Positions 46,064 through 57,333 of a stretch of 64,000 bases of DNA are shown in pieces. Position 1 is the stretch's first letter. Each line of letters starts with the position of its first letter. The stretch comes from Bisporella sp. PMI_857. Lineage: Eukaryota > Ascomycota > Leotiomycetes > Helotiales > Helotiaceae. The translations under genes were made by a program, and so were the position numbers. The stretch lies in the NCBI GenBank assembly GCA_021307315.1, contig JAJSPD010000009.1:930001-994000 (forward strand). The letters are read 5' to 3'. The notes below the pieces were generated by a model that did not search any database, was not told the origin of the DNA, and saw only the letters and a list, made by a program, of their open reading frames with translations.

Positions 46064-47725
46064 ATGTTGAGCAAGATGGTGGAATGCCCAATATGTAGCA
46101 AACTCGTCAAAGCAAATGATATAAACAACCACCTTGATTCAGGATGCGAATCCTTCATTGATATCGGTTCGCCACCACTTACCCAACAAGTTGGTAGCAC
46201 TGCACAGAAGCCACCATCTACGCAGAAATCTTCAGTGTCCAGCTTCTTTCAGACTCCTGCGTCGAAACGATCGGCATCAACTCCAACAGTGAAGACAGAG
46301 CCTACATCCTCGTTGAGCGTCCAGCAGAGACAGACCAATGGCACTACACCAATCCCATCTCGAAAGCGGTCGTTCGATGAATCAAGTTTTGCGCCACAAA
46401 TCATAAAAGAGGAGCTGCAGATTAATGGAGGATTGGAAGATGATCCCCCGGTGAAGAAGACGAAAACGAATGCTTTTCAGAAAGCAGCTCCACTGGCAGA
46501 ACGGATGCGCCCGAGGTCGCTCGATGATGTGTTTGGACAAGAGCTTGTAGGACCACACGGAGTTCTAAGAAGCCTTATTGAGCAAGATCGTGTGCCATCC
46601 ATGATACTATGGGGTGGCGCTGGCACGGGGAAGACGACTATCGCTCGGTGTATAGCGTCTATGGTCGGCAGTAGGTTCGTAGAAATAAACAGTACCAGCT
46701 CTGGTGTAGCAGAATGCAAGAAGATCTTCGCAGAGGCACGGTCAGAGCTTGGTTTAACAGGCAGAAAGACTATGATATTTTGCGATGAAATACACCGATT
46801 TTCGAAAACACAGCAGGATGTTTTTTTAGGGCCTGTAGAATCCGGGCAGATCACATTGATAGGAGCTACAACAGAGAATCCGTCCTTTAAAGTCGCTGGC
46901 GCATTATTGTCCCGATGTCGGACTTTCACGCTGCAAAAATTGACGGACGAGAATATACTACAGATCCTGGAGAGAGCATTGGCGATGGAGGGGCCGAATT
47001 ATACAGTCTCGGATCTTCTCGATTCCGAACTTTTAAAATATCTGTCAGCTTTCTCGGATGGCGACGCCCGCACCGCCTTGAATCTGCTTGAGCTAGCTAT
47101 GGGATTGTCGACACGGCCAGACATCACGAAAGACGAAATCAAAGCTTCATTAACGAAAACACTTGTCTACGATCGAGCTGGGGATCAACATTATGACACA
47201 ATATCTGCTTTCCATAAATCTGTGAGAGGTAGCGATCCAGATGCTGCTTTGTATTACCTTGCGCGAATGCTTCAATCTGGAGAAGACCCATTATTCATAG
47301 CACGACGAATGGTTGTGATAGCCTCTGAAGACGTCGGGCTGGCAGATAATAGCATGTTAGGTCTCGCGACTGGAACTTATACAGCAGCAGAGAAGATAGG
47401 GATGCCTGAGTGCCGAATAGCTATGGCTCATTGCTGTGTTGCATTATGTTTAGCACCCAAAAGCACGAGAGCCTATCGTGGCCTGAACAACGCTTTTGCG
47501 GCATTAAAAGAGCCTGGTGTGGCAGGTTTACCTATCCCAATTCATCTGAGAAACGCTCCTACCAAGCTGATGAAAGAACTAGGATATGGTGATCAGTATA
47601 AGTATAATCCTAATTACAAAGAGGGTAGAGTTGTACAAGAATATCTGCCAGAGCAACTAAAAGGCCGGAGATTCTTGGAGGATAGAGACTTAGGAACGGA
47701 GATAGACCCTGGGGCTTGGCCATGA
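46064..47725 (+). CDS. MGS1: AAA+ ATPase Mgs1/WRNIP1
   Basis: DNA-replication-associated AAA+ ATPase, the relative of yeast Mgs1, human WRNIP1 and bacterial RarA, acting at stalled forks. Intronless, about 553 aa. A UBZ4-type ubiquitin-binding zinc finger sits at the N-terminus (ECPICSKLVKANDINNHLDSGC). A Ser/Thr-rich linker with SVSSFFQTPASKR, which resembles a PIP-like motif, precedes the ATPase domain. Walker A is GGAGTGKTT, Walker B is MIFCDEIHRF, and sensor 1 is GATTENPS. The clamp-loader-like C-terminal oligomerisation domain ends in NYKEGRVVQEYLPEQLKGRR. ATG 46064 gives MLSKMVECP; ATG 46076 (MVECP) may be the true start. It is convergent with the small gene ending at 47823. Confidence 0.93.
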   Translation: MLSKMVECPICSKLVKANDINNHLDSGCESFIDIGSPPLTQQVGSTAQKPPSTQKSSVSSFFQTPASKRSASTPTVKTEPTSSLSVQQRQTNGTTPIPSRKRSFDESSFAPQIIKEELQINGGLEDDPPVKKTKTNAFQKAAPLAERMRPRSLDDVFGQELVGPHGVLRSLIEQDRVPSMILWGGAGTGKTTIARCIASMVGSRFVEINSTSSGVAECKKIFAEARSELGLTGRKTMIFCDEIHRFSKTQQDVFLGPVESGQITLIGATTENPSFKVAGALLSRCRTFTLQKLTDENILQILERALAMEGPNYTVSDLLDSELLKYLSAFSDGDARTALNLLELAMGLSTRPDITKDEIKASLTKTLVYDRAGDQHYDTISAFHKSVRGSDPDAALYYLARMLQSGEDPLFIARRMVVIASEDVGLADNSMLGLATGTYTAAEKIGMPECRIAMAHCCVALCLAPKSTRAYRGLNNAFAALKEPGVAGLPIPIHLRNAPTKLMKELGYGDQYKYNPNYKEGRVVQEYLPEQLKGRRFLEDRDLGTEIDPGAWP

Positions 47726-47822
47726 AAAATTTGAAGGAAATAACTTATTTTATATAGCAACGGCGTCACGGAGCGGAGAAAGCAGCGTTCAGGATAGCAA
47801 TGTCCAATGAGTCAACTTATGA

Positions 47823-48515
47823 TCAAGCAGCGCCTATCTCCTTTCTCATTCTGAACTTATGCAGAAGTCTTGCCTCCTAGAGTATCATACACATTCCCTC
47901 CTGAGTCTCCCTTTTGCGTCGGAAATCTTGCCACTCCAGCAGGATCCGCGTTCGTCCGCTCCAACTTACCAACCGCAACCCGTCCTGGTCGTCCTTCCCC
48001 CCAATATCCCGATTAAAACTCACGTTTTTTCCATCGTGTGCCTCGAAGCCCCCTTCTGTAAGATTCTTCCCCTTCGGCAGCCCGCCGCTGACATCCCCCG
48101 ACTTGACATAGTTCGGTGCCGTACCTGCATTGCTAGTCGACCCTCCTGTCCCATACGAACCCTCCGTGTTAGTCACAGAATACTCTTTGGCTTGTGAGTA
48201 TGACTCCGATGGCATGCCGCGAGATTCGGCATCTTGTGCAGGAGAAAGCTTCCTTGCCCCAGAGGTATTGGTGTTTGCGAATGTGGAGCTGGAGCCAGAC
48301 ACGCCTTGGGGTGTGCTGTTCTCGTTCTCTGAGAAAGCACCACCTAAGCGAGCGGACTCTGCGGCGAGAGAGTCGTGGCTACCGCCCCGGTACCAGGTTG
48401 GATCTCATTATGTGGCTCGTTCACCTAAGCTTTTACGTTAAGAGAGTTCGATGTAGATGTATGCAGCTGAGCTGCGAATACTGGGACGACTTGCCTTGGT
48501 TCCTGGTCCTGACAT
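47823..48515 (-). CDS. Small low-complexity hypothetical protein
   Basis: Predicted 170-aa protein. The proposed exons are 48515-48491, 48403-47970 and 47876-47823. The middle exon reads WYRGGSHDSLAAESARLGGA, then FSENENSTPQGVSG and a Ser/Thr/Gly-rich stretch. It continues with GLPKGKNLTEGGFEAHDGKN and FNRDIGGKDDQDGLR. I have the impression that similar small proteins occur in other Pezizomycotina. A strong GTAAGT donor at 47969 suggests the last intron; without it the frame runs on to 47877. The first donor (GTCGTC) is weak, so the N-terminus is uncertain. There is no membrane segment or known domain. It is probably a disordered, stress-type protein, which is inference only. Confidence 0.6.
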
Positions 48516-49128
48516 TTCGGTTATATTATTGTATTAGTTTATTCTGAAGATAAAGCTTATTCGATAATAGGAAATGGTGTTTAATTGAATATATAGGTAA
48601 TATTGACTGGTTATGAATGTAATATTGAGGTCCAGCTTCAATGAAGCCCATGAAGCCCTTTATTTCACCACACGTTTTGTACGCCATTATGACATCACAC
48701 GATTTGCGCCATACAGGTTGTTTTGCAAGCTGCAGTCCGATGAGAGCGAGATTCTTTCGGTTGATTCTCTTGTATGCACGAAAGTCATTTTTGTGGAGGT
48801 TATTACACTTCGTTGGATATCAGATTTAAGGGAAGACGTCAGCGATAGGAGATCCTTTCAACGAACATGTGACTTATATAAACTCGCCTTTTTGGATTGT
48901 GTAGATATCATTTTGTGGATTAACAAAGGAGGCAAAGCTATGGAATTGTGCTCTACATATGAACAAGGGGATTCACAGTTATGTCAAGAGATGCTGAGCA
49001 GCAGGAGTTCTCCTTGGCAACGCAATTTTACAAACGGAACTATTAGAATCAAGGAGGTCAGGTAACATATTTCATTTCATTACCCTAGCCATGGATTCAA
49101 AGTACAATCACCCTTTAGAGAGTCTAAG
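48516..49128. other. Intergenic region
   Basis: About 0.6 kb between two co-oriented small genes. A 150-codon open frame (48613-49065, plus strand) exists but shows no family features. Confidence 0.45.
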
Positions 49129-49422
49129 CTATCTCTTTGCATCCTGTGGCAAACTGTCTAGACCGTCCTTCCCTTGTCTTCCGACGCCGCTCATATCGGC
49201 ACCTCCTCCTTCTCTTACACCACTACCCTTTGACGCCGGTTCCCTCAATCCTGACGATGCTGCGTCGCCCGTTGATACATCGCTTCCTACACTCCCCGAT
49301 CCTACGCTGGTCTTGCTTTCGTCTGTTGAGTTCCAGTCTGAAGAGGTAGGAGGATCTTCTGGGAGGGGAAGGTTGGATTGACGCTCCTTGGTGAGATCCG
49401 CTTTAGATTGTGCGCCTGACAT
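49129..49422 (-). CDS. Small Ser/Gly-rich hypothetical protein
   Basis: Single-exon, 97-aa hydrophilic protein beginning MSGAQSKADLTKERQSNLPL. It continues PEDPPTSSDWNSTDESKTS, then VGSGSVGSD and GLREPASKGSGVREGG, ending GRQGKDGLDSLPQDAKR. The block TKERQSNLPLPEDPP..SDWNS is familiar from small uncharacterised proteins of many filamentous ascomycetes. There is no hydrophobic segment, and composition suggests disorder. It lies 0.6 kb upstream of another small Ser/Gly-rich gene on the same strand. No function can be assigned. Confidence 0.75.
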   Translation of the reverse strand: MSGAQSKADLTKERQSNLPLPEDPPTSSDWNSTDESKTSVGSGSVGSDVSTGDAASSGLREPASKGSGVREGGGADMSGVGRQGKDGLDSLPQDAKR

Positions 49423-50668
49423 GTTTGCTGTAGAACAGTTAGTATAATATTAAAGCGAATTTAAGATCTTAAATTTCATACCAGATGACTGATATATGAT
49501 TGTTCGAGTTCACAGTATTATTTGCTTGATATCCTTGGTATCAACGTGAAAGTAGTATGTACAAGAAACAAAAACCGAGGGCAAGAGCTCTTTTTGAAAG
49601 ATCCTACAGCACCATCTTGCGTCAGAAGCATCGACAGAGATTATGGGTCGGTCCGGTGGAGTATGACGTCTACTGTTCCATCCACAGACCTAGTAACATG
49701 ACAAAATTGAAAGCTCTCACGGGTCGATCCCGGCATGTTTGCGCACCGTGATGCAACGTTGAAAATAGTTTGTCCTCATCGAAACACTTCGAGCCTTCGA
49801 GAATTTTCTCCAGATGTGATGCTGGAGCTGGCCCCTAAGCGACAATTAAAGGAGGTGTGTGCCAAGACATGTCTTGTCTTGCATCATCTTGTGTATCGCG
49901 AGAATATTCGAGAAAAACAGCATAAACTCCTCCCTAGTATGAACCACATTAATTACATCTTGAACAACAAATTTCGTACTGTTCCTCGCTCCTGTACATA
50001 GCATGTTGACGAGAATATGGAGGTAAGAGAATTAAGGCGTAGCCATGAGCATGTATATACTTCTTTATAAATAATAGAATCGACAAAGTCTTTCATCCCG
50101 TTACTCATTTTTTTTATTACATTAAAGCTTGTATCTCAAGATAAAGTCTATGTTTAAGCCCAGAGCTTGTACATTAAGCTGAAAGGTTTTGATATTTCAT
50201 TTATTGTTGTTACTGTAATTTTAATAACACATGAGGCGGAGAATAAAGCACACTAATTGTAGTACACTCGCCGGCCCCTTAGTGATCTACCTGGTTGCGA
50301 CACTCAAAAGGAAAGAAGTTGCTTATGTCTTAATACAAGGTAATTATATGGGGGAATGTGCACGAAAAGTCCTCAAAAGATTTTGGTATTCTCTCAAATC
50401 GCGGCAGGTGACCTGAAAAATGTATAAATACCCTCAGAAAAGTTTCCCTTATCCAGAAGCCTTAAAATCACTTTCTGGGTTGCAGTGGTGAGATAACAAC
50501 AACTTCGGTGCAACTCTTCATCGTTCTTCCCGAGTGCGGCCCACGTTCAAAACCCGTAGGCTTGATAAGGGAAACTTTCCAAAGAGCTCAAATACTGTAT
50601 GTTTTTTCTGAATACGTGCTCGGAGCCATCTGGTTTCTGCCCTCGTTTGGTCAGCGATAGCTCCTAGA
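49423..50668. other. AT-rich intergenic region with a MITE-like repeat
   Basis: No gene was recognised. Long A/T runs lie around 50030-50240, and the inverted repeat at about 50414-50610 is described separately. Confidence 0.55.
50414..50610. repeat. MITE-like inverted repeat
   Basis: The core arms GAAAAGTTTCCCTTATC..GAAGCC (from 50437) and GGCTTGATAAGGGAAACTTTCC (to 50580) are complementary, with a 15-bp perfect core. Weaker complementarity extends outward (CTGAAAAATGTATAAATAC near 50414; GTATGTTTTTTCTG near 50597), giving arms of about 45 bp around a spacer of about 100 bp. Confidence 0.6.
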
Positions 50669-52023
50669 TCAAGTGATCTTTACAAGATTATCCTCAAATT
50701 GACTCACCAGCGCTTTCAATACTCCACTAAGGAGTGACCACCGACTGTCTCCAGGGTCCGTGAAAGGATCATTCGAATTTCCTACGAAGCAGAGTTAGTA
50801 TTCTTCCACCCTGAACGCTTCAATTGATCTATATTATGGGAAGAATCAAATTTGAAGGTGGACGTCAAGAGCTTACTGTCAATTCCTAGCGACTTGGCAA
50901 TTGACACATGCGGGACCCAAATGACCCTCATACCCGCTGCAAGAGCAGATTTGAGTCCTTGAACCCCATCTTCAAAGACCTGAAACTTTGTTAGAACATA
51001 TGCGTAATGCATTGACTATAAAACATGACCACTTGCCAGACATTCGTGAGCCTTGATAGATTCTTCACCTGCGGGCAAATTGTCGTTTATTCTCTTCATA
51101 GCTGCTATGTAGAAACCTGGACTCGGCTTTGATATTCCTCTGAGGTCGGGATCACCACGAAAAAATCTGATTGTAGTCATCTAATTAGCAAAGATGCCTT
51201 GGACGGATATGCCACTGAAGCACTTGGTTTTGCTGACCTGCCGTTGGCAAGTAGAGCTCCTTACCTCAGTCCTAATGGGAAGATTCGAAACAATGGCTTT
51301 AAATACAACGTTTTAACCCTGAACCTTTCTTCAGTCTGTTATATAGTATGTCAGCAATCCTAATTAGAATATCCTCCGCTTGAAAAGCTGGAAGGAGCAT
51401 TAGGATATCTTACACTGGTACTTGTGAGGATACAGCTAATTCTGGATTTCAAAGATGCTCTCGGGCCTCCAAGAGTATTTAGCAACTGCTGAACGCCCGG
51501 CAAAAGCTGCGCATTTGGCATGCAATCACTGAGGCGAATCTGGAAGTGATTGTTATATGCCTCCCAGTCAAGGCCTAATGATATATATCGCTCATCTCTC
51601 AGAATCACATCGATGGCATCATAGTGTTGAAGACCTGGACTATCAATGGACGCCTCACGAATAATTTCTTCTGTACGTACCTTGAATTCTAGCTTGGAGA
51701 TCATAGTTCAGCGGCCGCGCGCCGAAGCGGTCGAGAACTTTGTTGTGGCACGCAATATGTATGTCGGGGGTATTAATCAATAAACCATCGAGATCGAATA
51801 TACAGGCACGGATCTGCACTTTCGCAAAAGGCTTCAAACATTGATTTTCTTTGGAGTTCATTTTTTCTGCCTTAGCACTCTCTGTTCTGAGTTTTACTCG
51901 GTTTGTCGTGTTTCTTTTGTAAATGGATGGGGATGTAGAGATCGGCGATACGTCTTCTGAGAAGCGAATCCTTTTATATTCAGCTTTACTCCCTGGCGTC
52001 TGTGGTAGCTCTAATGACTCCAT
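50669..52023 (-). CDS. HAD-superfamily phosphatase (pseudouridine-5'-phosphatase-like)
   Basis: Haloacid-dehalogenase-type hydrolase with at least six exons, starting at ATG 52023 (MESLELPQTP). After a basic 70-residue extension comes motif I, ACIFDLDGLLINTPDIH, with the nucleophile and acid Asp. Motif II is ISCILTSTS, motif III RGISKPSPGFY with the catalytic Lys, and motif IV ECLVFEDGVQGLKSALAAGM, created by splicing. The last of these introns (51036-50980) starts with GC, not GT. The visible order and spacing match the HDHD1/DOG-like branch. The 3' end is inferred: an intron with a CTAAC branch motif ending at 50782 leads to a final exon with stop at 50669. Otherwise the frame ends at 50782. 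Internal exon edges in the cap region are approximate. Confidence 0.75.
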
Positions 52024-52773
52024 AGTAGCTATTGGTAAGAATGGTGAATGCGGTGAATATGGTGAACTGTAGCAAGCTGTTCGAAAAATAAATGTGTCTA
52101 GACTCGCTACCTAACTGCGCATTGGTGAGGTATACGGAGAACTAAAAGATTTCAGGTAAGAGCGATAAGGTAAAAGCTACTAAACAAATGACTTGTAAAC
52201 ACGCAATACTGTGTTCCTGAGACTCGCGCTAAATAATTGCATATTTTACTGAGAATAAAACGATACTGTATCAGTTGTTGCATATGGAATCATGGTCAAC
52301 ATTGGAATCACGCTAAGTGAATTAATAAAAACAATCAATGAATGAAATACTCCCAAAGGCATATCCCATTACACTGAAAAGCCTCTCACTTGTTCGTTTT
52401 GACTGCTAAATATACTAAAAGTAGAAACACCAAATAACCTTTGAGATAAACATCTCAACCTGGAGGAGGAACTGTAAAGAATATGCGTTAGTAAACTATG
52501 GAATATGCCCACAAGGTCTTCCTCTTAAACTAAGGGATTTTAAGTACACTCTCGGTTGATTTTTTTTCTGACTCTTTCAAGGGTATGCAATATTGCTGTT
52601 TAGTGGAAAACAACATGTGACTAGGGGAAGGAGCCACCCCTGAATCATGTTCCTTTTTTGGACAACTAGAAATTCATGGCTCCATCACCTCTCGAGCTTA
52701 TCCAAAAACAAACGACCTAGCACTCCATATCTTGCGGTCTTTATTTGAGGCTCCTGCTCACCGATAGCCCGAT
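52024..52773. other. Divergent intergenic region
   Basis: 0.75 kb of AT-rich DNA between the HAD and Dabb genes. Nothing else was recognised. Confidence 0.5.
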
Positions 52774-53327
52774 ATGGCATTAGTACATATCGTTCTCTTC
52801 AAATTCAAATCCTCTCTCTCGAGTGATGTTATCAAAGCTGTAAGTAATGGAGGAAGTGGGGCGGGCGGGGTAGCTCTTCGAAATTTTTGAAGCTGGATCA
52901 CGTCTGGCAACAATGGTAGCTATGGTTGCTGATTATTGTAATACATAGGCCTGCGCTCGAATGTTAGCCCTCAAGGAGAGCTGCATACATCCTACATCTC
53001 AGGAACCATATATCCTTGAAAGTTCTGGTGGGAAGGATAACTCGCCCGAGGGACTCCAGGTAAGCTTTTAGATTTGCAGGATGACTTTCTACCATTTTGT
53101 TCTTTTGCTGTAGTTCGAGTCTGGATCTCTTGACGTACTCTCAGTTTTCGAACATTGGCTGATTTTCGCAGGATGGCTTGTCACATGGGTTTGTAGTGAA
53201 GTTTGCGAGTGAGCGAGACAGAGATTATTACGTGAAAGAAGACCCGGTTCATCAGACTTTTGTGAAGAGTTTAGATGGGCTTATTGAAAAAGTCACGGTA
53301 GTCGACTATGAACAAGGGAATTTTTGA
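52774..53327 (+). CDS. Stress-responsive A/B barrel (Dabb) protein
   Basis: Small dimeric alpha/beta-barrel protein of 110 aa from three exons: 52774-52839, 52949-53059 and 53172-53327. It begins MALVHIVLFKFKSS, the usual Dabb start (strand one with His). The middle exon gives LALKESCIHPTSQEPYILES. The final exon contains DGLSHGFVVKFASERDRDYY and DPVHQTFVKSLDGLIEKVTVVDY, the diagnostic C-terminal half. All joins keep frame. Family members range from plant stress proteins to fungal polyketide-tailoring enzymes. No biosynthetic neighbours are present, so a general role is more likely, but function is unknown. Confidence 0.9.
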
Positions 53328-53609
53328 TTGAGTTAACTGATGGTACATGGGAGGGTTGGGACAAGGATATGCAATGCATTGCATTAGCAAAATCGAATAT
53401 TTACCCAAGAAATGTTGTTCTTGGCTAGAATGAATTGGAGCGTGCCACTGAAAGCATCATGAATGAAAATTTCCAGCTTTCAGACCGTAATATGTAAAAT
53501 ATTCTATTCGGCTTTCTTGCTGAATCTGGTATCTAAAAACTCCATCCCAATGCCAATGCAACGCTGTCTGAACACAATTCTGAACTGAAAAGGGACGTCA
53601 TATTGACTT

Positions 53610-54411
53610 TCATACCATAAAGGATTCCCCACAGCCACATTGTTCCTCTTGATATTTGTTAGTGCATGATAGCTCGACGCGAAGAAGGGGACATACTTAT
53701 GTTTGGGTTATTAAACACAAATCTCTGGTTCAATTTATCTTCCACCCAATCCATTTCCGTTCCAATAATGCTGAATAGTGCCTTGCTATCAATGAGCACC
53801 TTGACACCATCCTGTTCAACTTCTTCATCGAACATGCCGGGCTTATCCACATATTCTAAGTGATATGCCAATCCACTGCATCCTCGATTCCGGACTCCTA
53901 CTTTCAGCATTTTTGATTCTGGCTGGCCTAGTAGTGCTCGCAGCTGGGTCACGGCATTGGGAGTGAGCTTCATTGCAGCTTTCCGAGCTCGTAGCTTAGG
54001 CCTGGGCTTTGCTGCAGGTTTGGTTACTGGCGGGACCGGTCTTGATTGCTGAGCTTCTTGCTCTGTGAGATGAATGCCGGATTGTGCCTCCACCGGTTTG
54101 CTTGGCCTAAAACTATATGCATTCAACTGCTGTGGCGGTCTGGTATCGTTGACCTGTGGTATACTGCCTGCAATAGATGTATCCGGTGCTCCAATGTTTC
54201 TAGGCGGTGGCGGCTGCTCGGGAGAGAATGGCTGGTATGCTGTGGCAGTTTGCATTTTACGTTTCGAGGACATGCGTGAAGACTGTAGGGAGGAGAAGTT
54301 TCGGAGACTATGCCGGCATGGCTGTAACGACGATATTGCTGATGTAGGGGCAAATCTAAACACGAAAGGTGACGATGATGTCAGGGGGTTGAAAACTCGT
54401 TGCGTCGACAT
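53610..54411 (-). CDS. ISA1: Iron-sulfur assembly protein Isa1 (A-type carrier)
   Basis: Mitochondrial A-type scaffold that helps mature 4Fe-4S proteins. Exons 54411-53697 and 53647-53610; the tiny last exon supplies KEQCGCGESFMV with two of the three ligand Cys. An ORF-only reading ends wrongly inside the intron. The first ligand is in VGVRNRGCSGLAYHLEYV. The N-terminus (MSTQRVFNPLTSSSPFVFRF, then HSLRNFSSLQSSRM) is a mitochondrial presequence. A long Pro/Gln-rich linker of about 80 residues precedes the HesB/IscA domain, which starts near KAAMKLTPNAVTQLRALLGQ. Total about 250 aa. Confidence 0.93.
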
Positions 54412-55164
54412 GGTCGATGGCGTGGTATGTGAAGTTGAAGCTTGCTATCGGTGTTGTGGAAACATAGGTTTGATTGAAAGTTGTGAAGAGCTGGTATGGC
54501 GGGAGTATGAATAGTTCGCAGTTTTGTCACCTGCTTCTGAGATGATGAGAAATCGTATGTTGTTGTTCAAGAGCCTAGCCAATAGCCGTGCTGGAATTTA
54601 TAAGCCTTATTAAGTACAGAGAACTGCGCCTTGTAGGTTCTATGGGACCTTATGGATAATGCTGTACTATGCCGAAATCATAAATTGTAATAATAAACAA
54701 GATAGAGTTGTGTGAATGAGGCCGTGTCTCTTAATAACGAGAAATGTCTTTTGGTAAAAGCTCAGATGATGAACCGGAATCGGTAAAACCACGGAAGAAC
54801 TTGCCGATCGGGAATCTCACAAGAGCACAATGACGGCAGAGGGATTCACTTCAACCACCTCAGGAGGGGTTAGGAACAATGCTTGAGACGTGAAAACCCG
54901 TAAAAATAGTGCTTTTTAAAAAAGTAATTTGTGTAGATTCAACGTCTAAACTGATGAATATGCCAATTGTCCATAGAATCAGACCAAATCGTCTGAGCAT
55001 TTAAGCTTTTAAGTCTGGGGGTTCGGCTAAACTTCCGCGATTACGCAGAAGGCCACGAGTTTTGTTTGAGATGAGGCTCAGCGACAAAGGATGACAGTCC
55101 AACATGCCAGTCAATGTTTTTAGCACCTGAGCATCCTTGGGAATGATATCTTATGCAATGAAGC
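54412..55164. other. Divergent intergenic region
   Basis: Promoter space between ISA1 and the ARMH3-type gene. No further feature was recognised. Confidence 0.5.
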
Positions 55165-57333
55165 ATGGAGCCATCGCCTCTTACTCAGCAGGCTCGACCT
55201 GAGGTGTTCCAGCAGAAGATCGTGCAGCTATACGATGCTCTATTCAAGGTGGGGAGCTCTATGGTGGGGAGACAGAACGCAGCTGATATTCATTCCACAG
55301 GATGACGATGACAACGAAAAATCAGAGGGATTCTGGAAAGAGTTCTTTCTGTTGAAACCTGATAAAGCGACACTGTATAAACTTCTTCAAGACTTAAGCA
55401 CAGACGATTTATTGCATCTGCAGGTAGGCAGAAGGATCGCAATGAATAGAACCAAGCCTAACACGGGTACAGCTGCAGACAAGACAATTATTCTCGAGGG
55501 CAATAACATGTGTCAAAGCAGGCAATGGCCCGGCAGACGCACATGCTCTTGATGTAAGGTTCCTCACTTCTTGAATGGAACGATGCTAACAAGTCAGACG
55601 ATTACAGCGTTCCTCGCTTCAGTGCTATCGAAGAAATACACAAACCCCAGCTCTGACATAATAAACGTGATAGCTGGCCTGGATAAAGTCGATGCAGTCT
55701 TTACAGAATTTGTCGCGACACTGGATGTCACGATACGGACTGGACGAAGCTGTGGGTATTTGTTTCTATGGTCGAGAAGGCATACTAACAAGAGTAGTGG
55801 ACATTCGACAGAAAGCTGTTGAGGTGGCGTTATCTGTAGTTTCTGGCGCTTACCAGACGAGTCTCCTTTCATACTTTACACATCGAGATCTGTTTCCTTC
55901 TCTCATGAAAGTAAGCTTGATTCCCCCAGCAAAAATTCTACAGCTGACATCAATAGTTCATTCAAGATTCCGATACCACTTCCCGCGCATTCGAACCATT
56001 TACACTTCTTGGCCTATTAGCGAATTACAATAAGTTTGAGTTCCAAAATCCGTATCGATTACGACTGGACGATTTTGTGAACGAGGAGGTTATAAAGAGG
56101 ATAATCGTATCTGTAGGACAGACATCTGCAACTTCGCGAAGCAAATACATTGCAATTCAGGAAGATATTCCTGAAGGATGGACGATCACCAACACTCTTA
56201 GCATGATCGGCCTGGGATCAATTGCACCTGGACCGAAAAAGCCTTCCACTCCTGTAGTTGATCCGGAAGTTGCAAAGGAATTGTTTGCCAAATTGTGAGT
56301 TCCTACTATATACTTTGTGACTAAGACAGACTGACGGAGTAGACCTGGGAATGAGGCCGCTGTCTTGCTTGCGACCTATGACTTTGCACACGCCAATAAG
56401 CTTTTCTGCTTCACATTTGTCTCCCTCGGAGCTGAAAAAGGGGCCGAAGCACCATTTAGCAGTTTCTTATCACTGACTTCATATCTTTTACAACACTCCT
56501 ATACTTCAGCACGGACTTCGCTATATTCGCATGTCAATTTACTAATTATTCGGCAACTGATTGAGGATCAAGTACTATGCAAAAGAATATGTAGCGATGA
56601 AACCAAGATGACGGTGCGATTATGCCGTCAACGATCGCCATACTTACCTTCGGTAGGGGGCGACCGAGTCCTCGCAGCTAGTATACTGGATATTATGATT
56701 GATGGAATCACCCACAATCTGAGAAAGCGGCTCGATGTCGATTTATATTCTCTCTGTGTTGGAACTATTCTGAGGCTTATATCACACTTGTCTAGATCAC
56801 GGACGCGCCTCAATTACCACTGGTCGGAGCTGTTCCGCTCGCTCCTATCTCTTGTCCGCTTCCTTACAACCTATACCGATGATGTTAAACATCTCACGAA
56901 CATCGAAACATTATTAGACAATTTGGTGAACCTTATTGCACTCTCGCTCTCGGCCGGTGAGGCATTCCTCCCGAACCCAGCAGCATATGATGACCTGTTT
57001 TATAAACTCGTCGAAGTCGGGGAGACGCTTGTTAAATTTCGGGACAATTTTGAGCTGGGGAAACGGCCATCCAACTCGATAGAAACACTGATCAGCGTCA
57101 GCACCTATTACAAGGAACTACTTTCGGATGGCGCGAATGGGAAGAAAGTAAAGAACTTGACCAGCGCGCAAGTCGCAGGAGTCATCAAACAAGGTTACGA
57201 GACATTGAGCATCCAAGCCAAGGAAGGACTGGATAGCTGGGAGAAATATCGAGAGGCTGATGAAAGGACGTTTCTCAAGAAAATGGCCCGTGCTGCAGTG
57301 GAAGATGTGAAGAAGCTTGTTAGTGACGCATAG
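55165..57333 (+). CDS. Armadillo-like helical protein, ARMH3/DUF1741 family
   Basis: Homologue of human ARMH3 (C10orf76), an all-helical Golgi-associated protein linked to PI4KB and membrane traffic. The seven exons are 55165-55248, 55301-55423, 55479-55553, 55598-55751, 55798-55910, 55957-56294 and 56343-57333, giving about 625 aa. Conserved blocks include KYTNPSSDIINVIAGLDKVD, LRLDDFVNEEVIKRIIVSV and LPGNEAAVLLATYDFAHANK (made by a splice). The DUF1741 core follows: SSFLSLTSYLLQHSYTSART, RVLAASILDIMIDGITHNLR and YHWSELFRSLLSLVRFLTTY. The acceptor of exon 3 has two in-frame choices six bases apart (55472 or 55478). There are no membrane segments. Confidence 0.88.

Noticed and set aside
48613..49065. 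150-codon plus-strand ORF between two minus-strand genes
   Set aside because: The composition looks random and it shows no domain. AT-rich flanks can yield such frames by chance, so it is not listed as a gene.
53659..53697. ORF C-terminus MSPSSRRAIMH of ISA1
   Set aside because: It reads through a GTATGT intron; the spliced end CGCGESFMV carries required cysteines.
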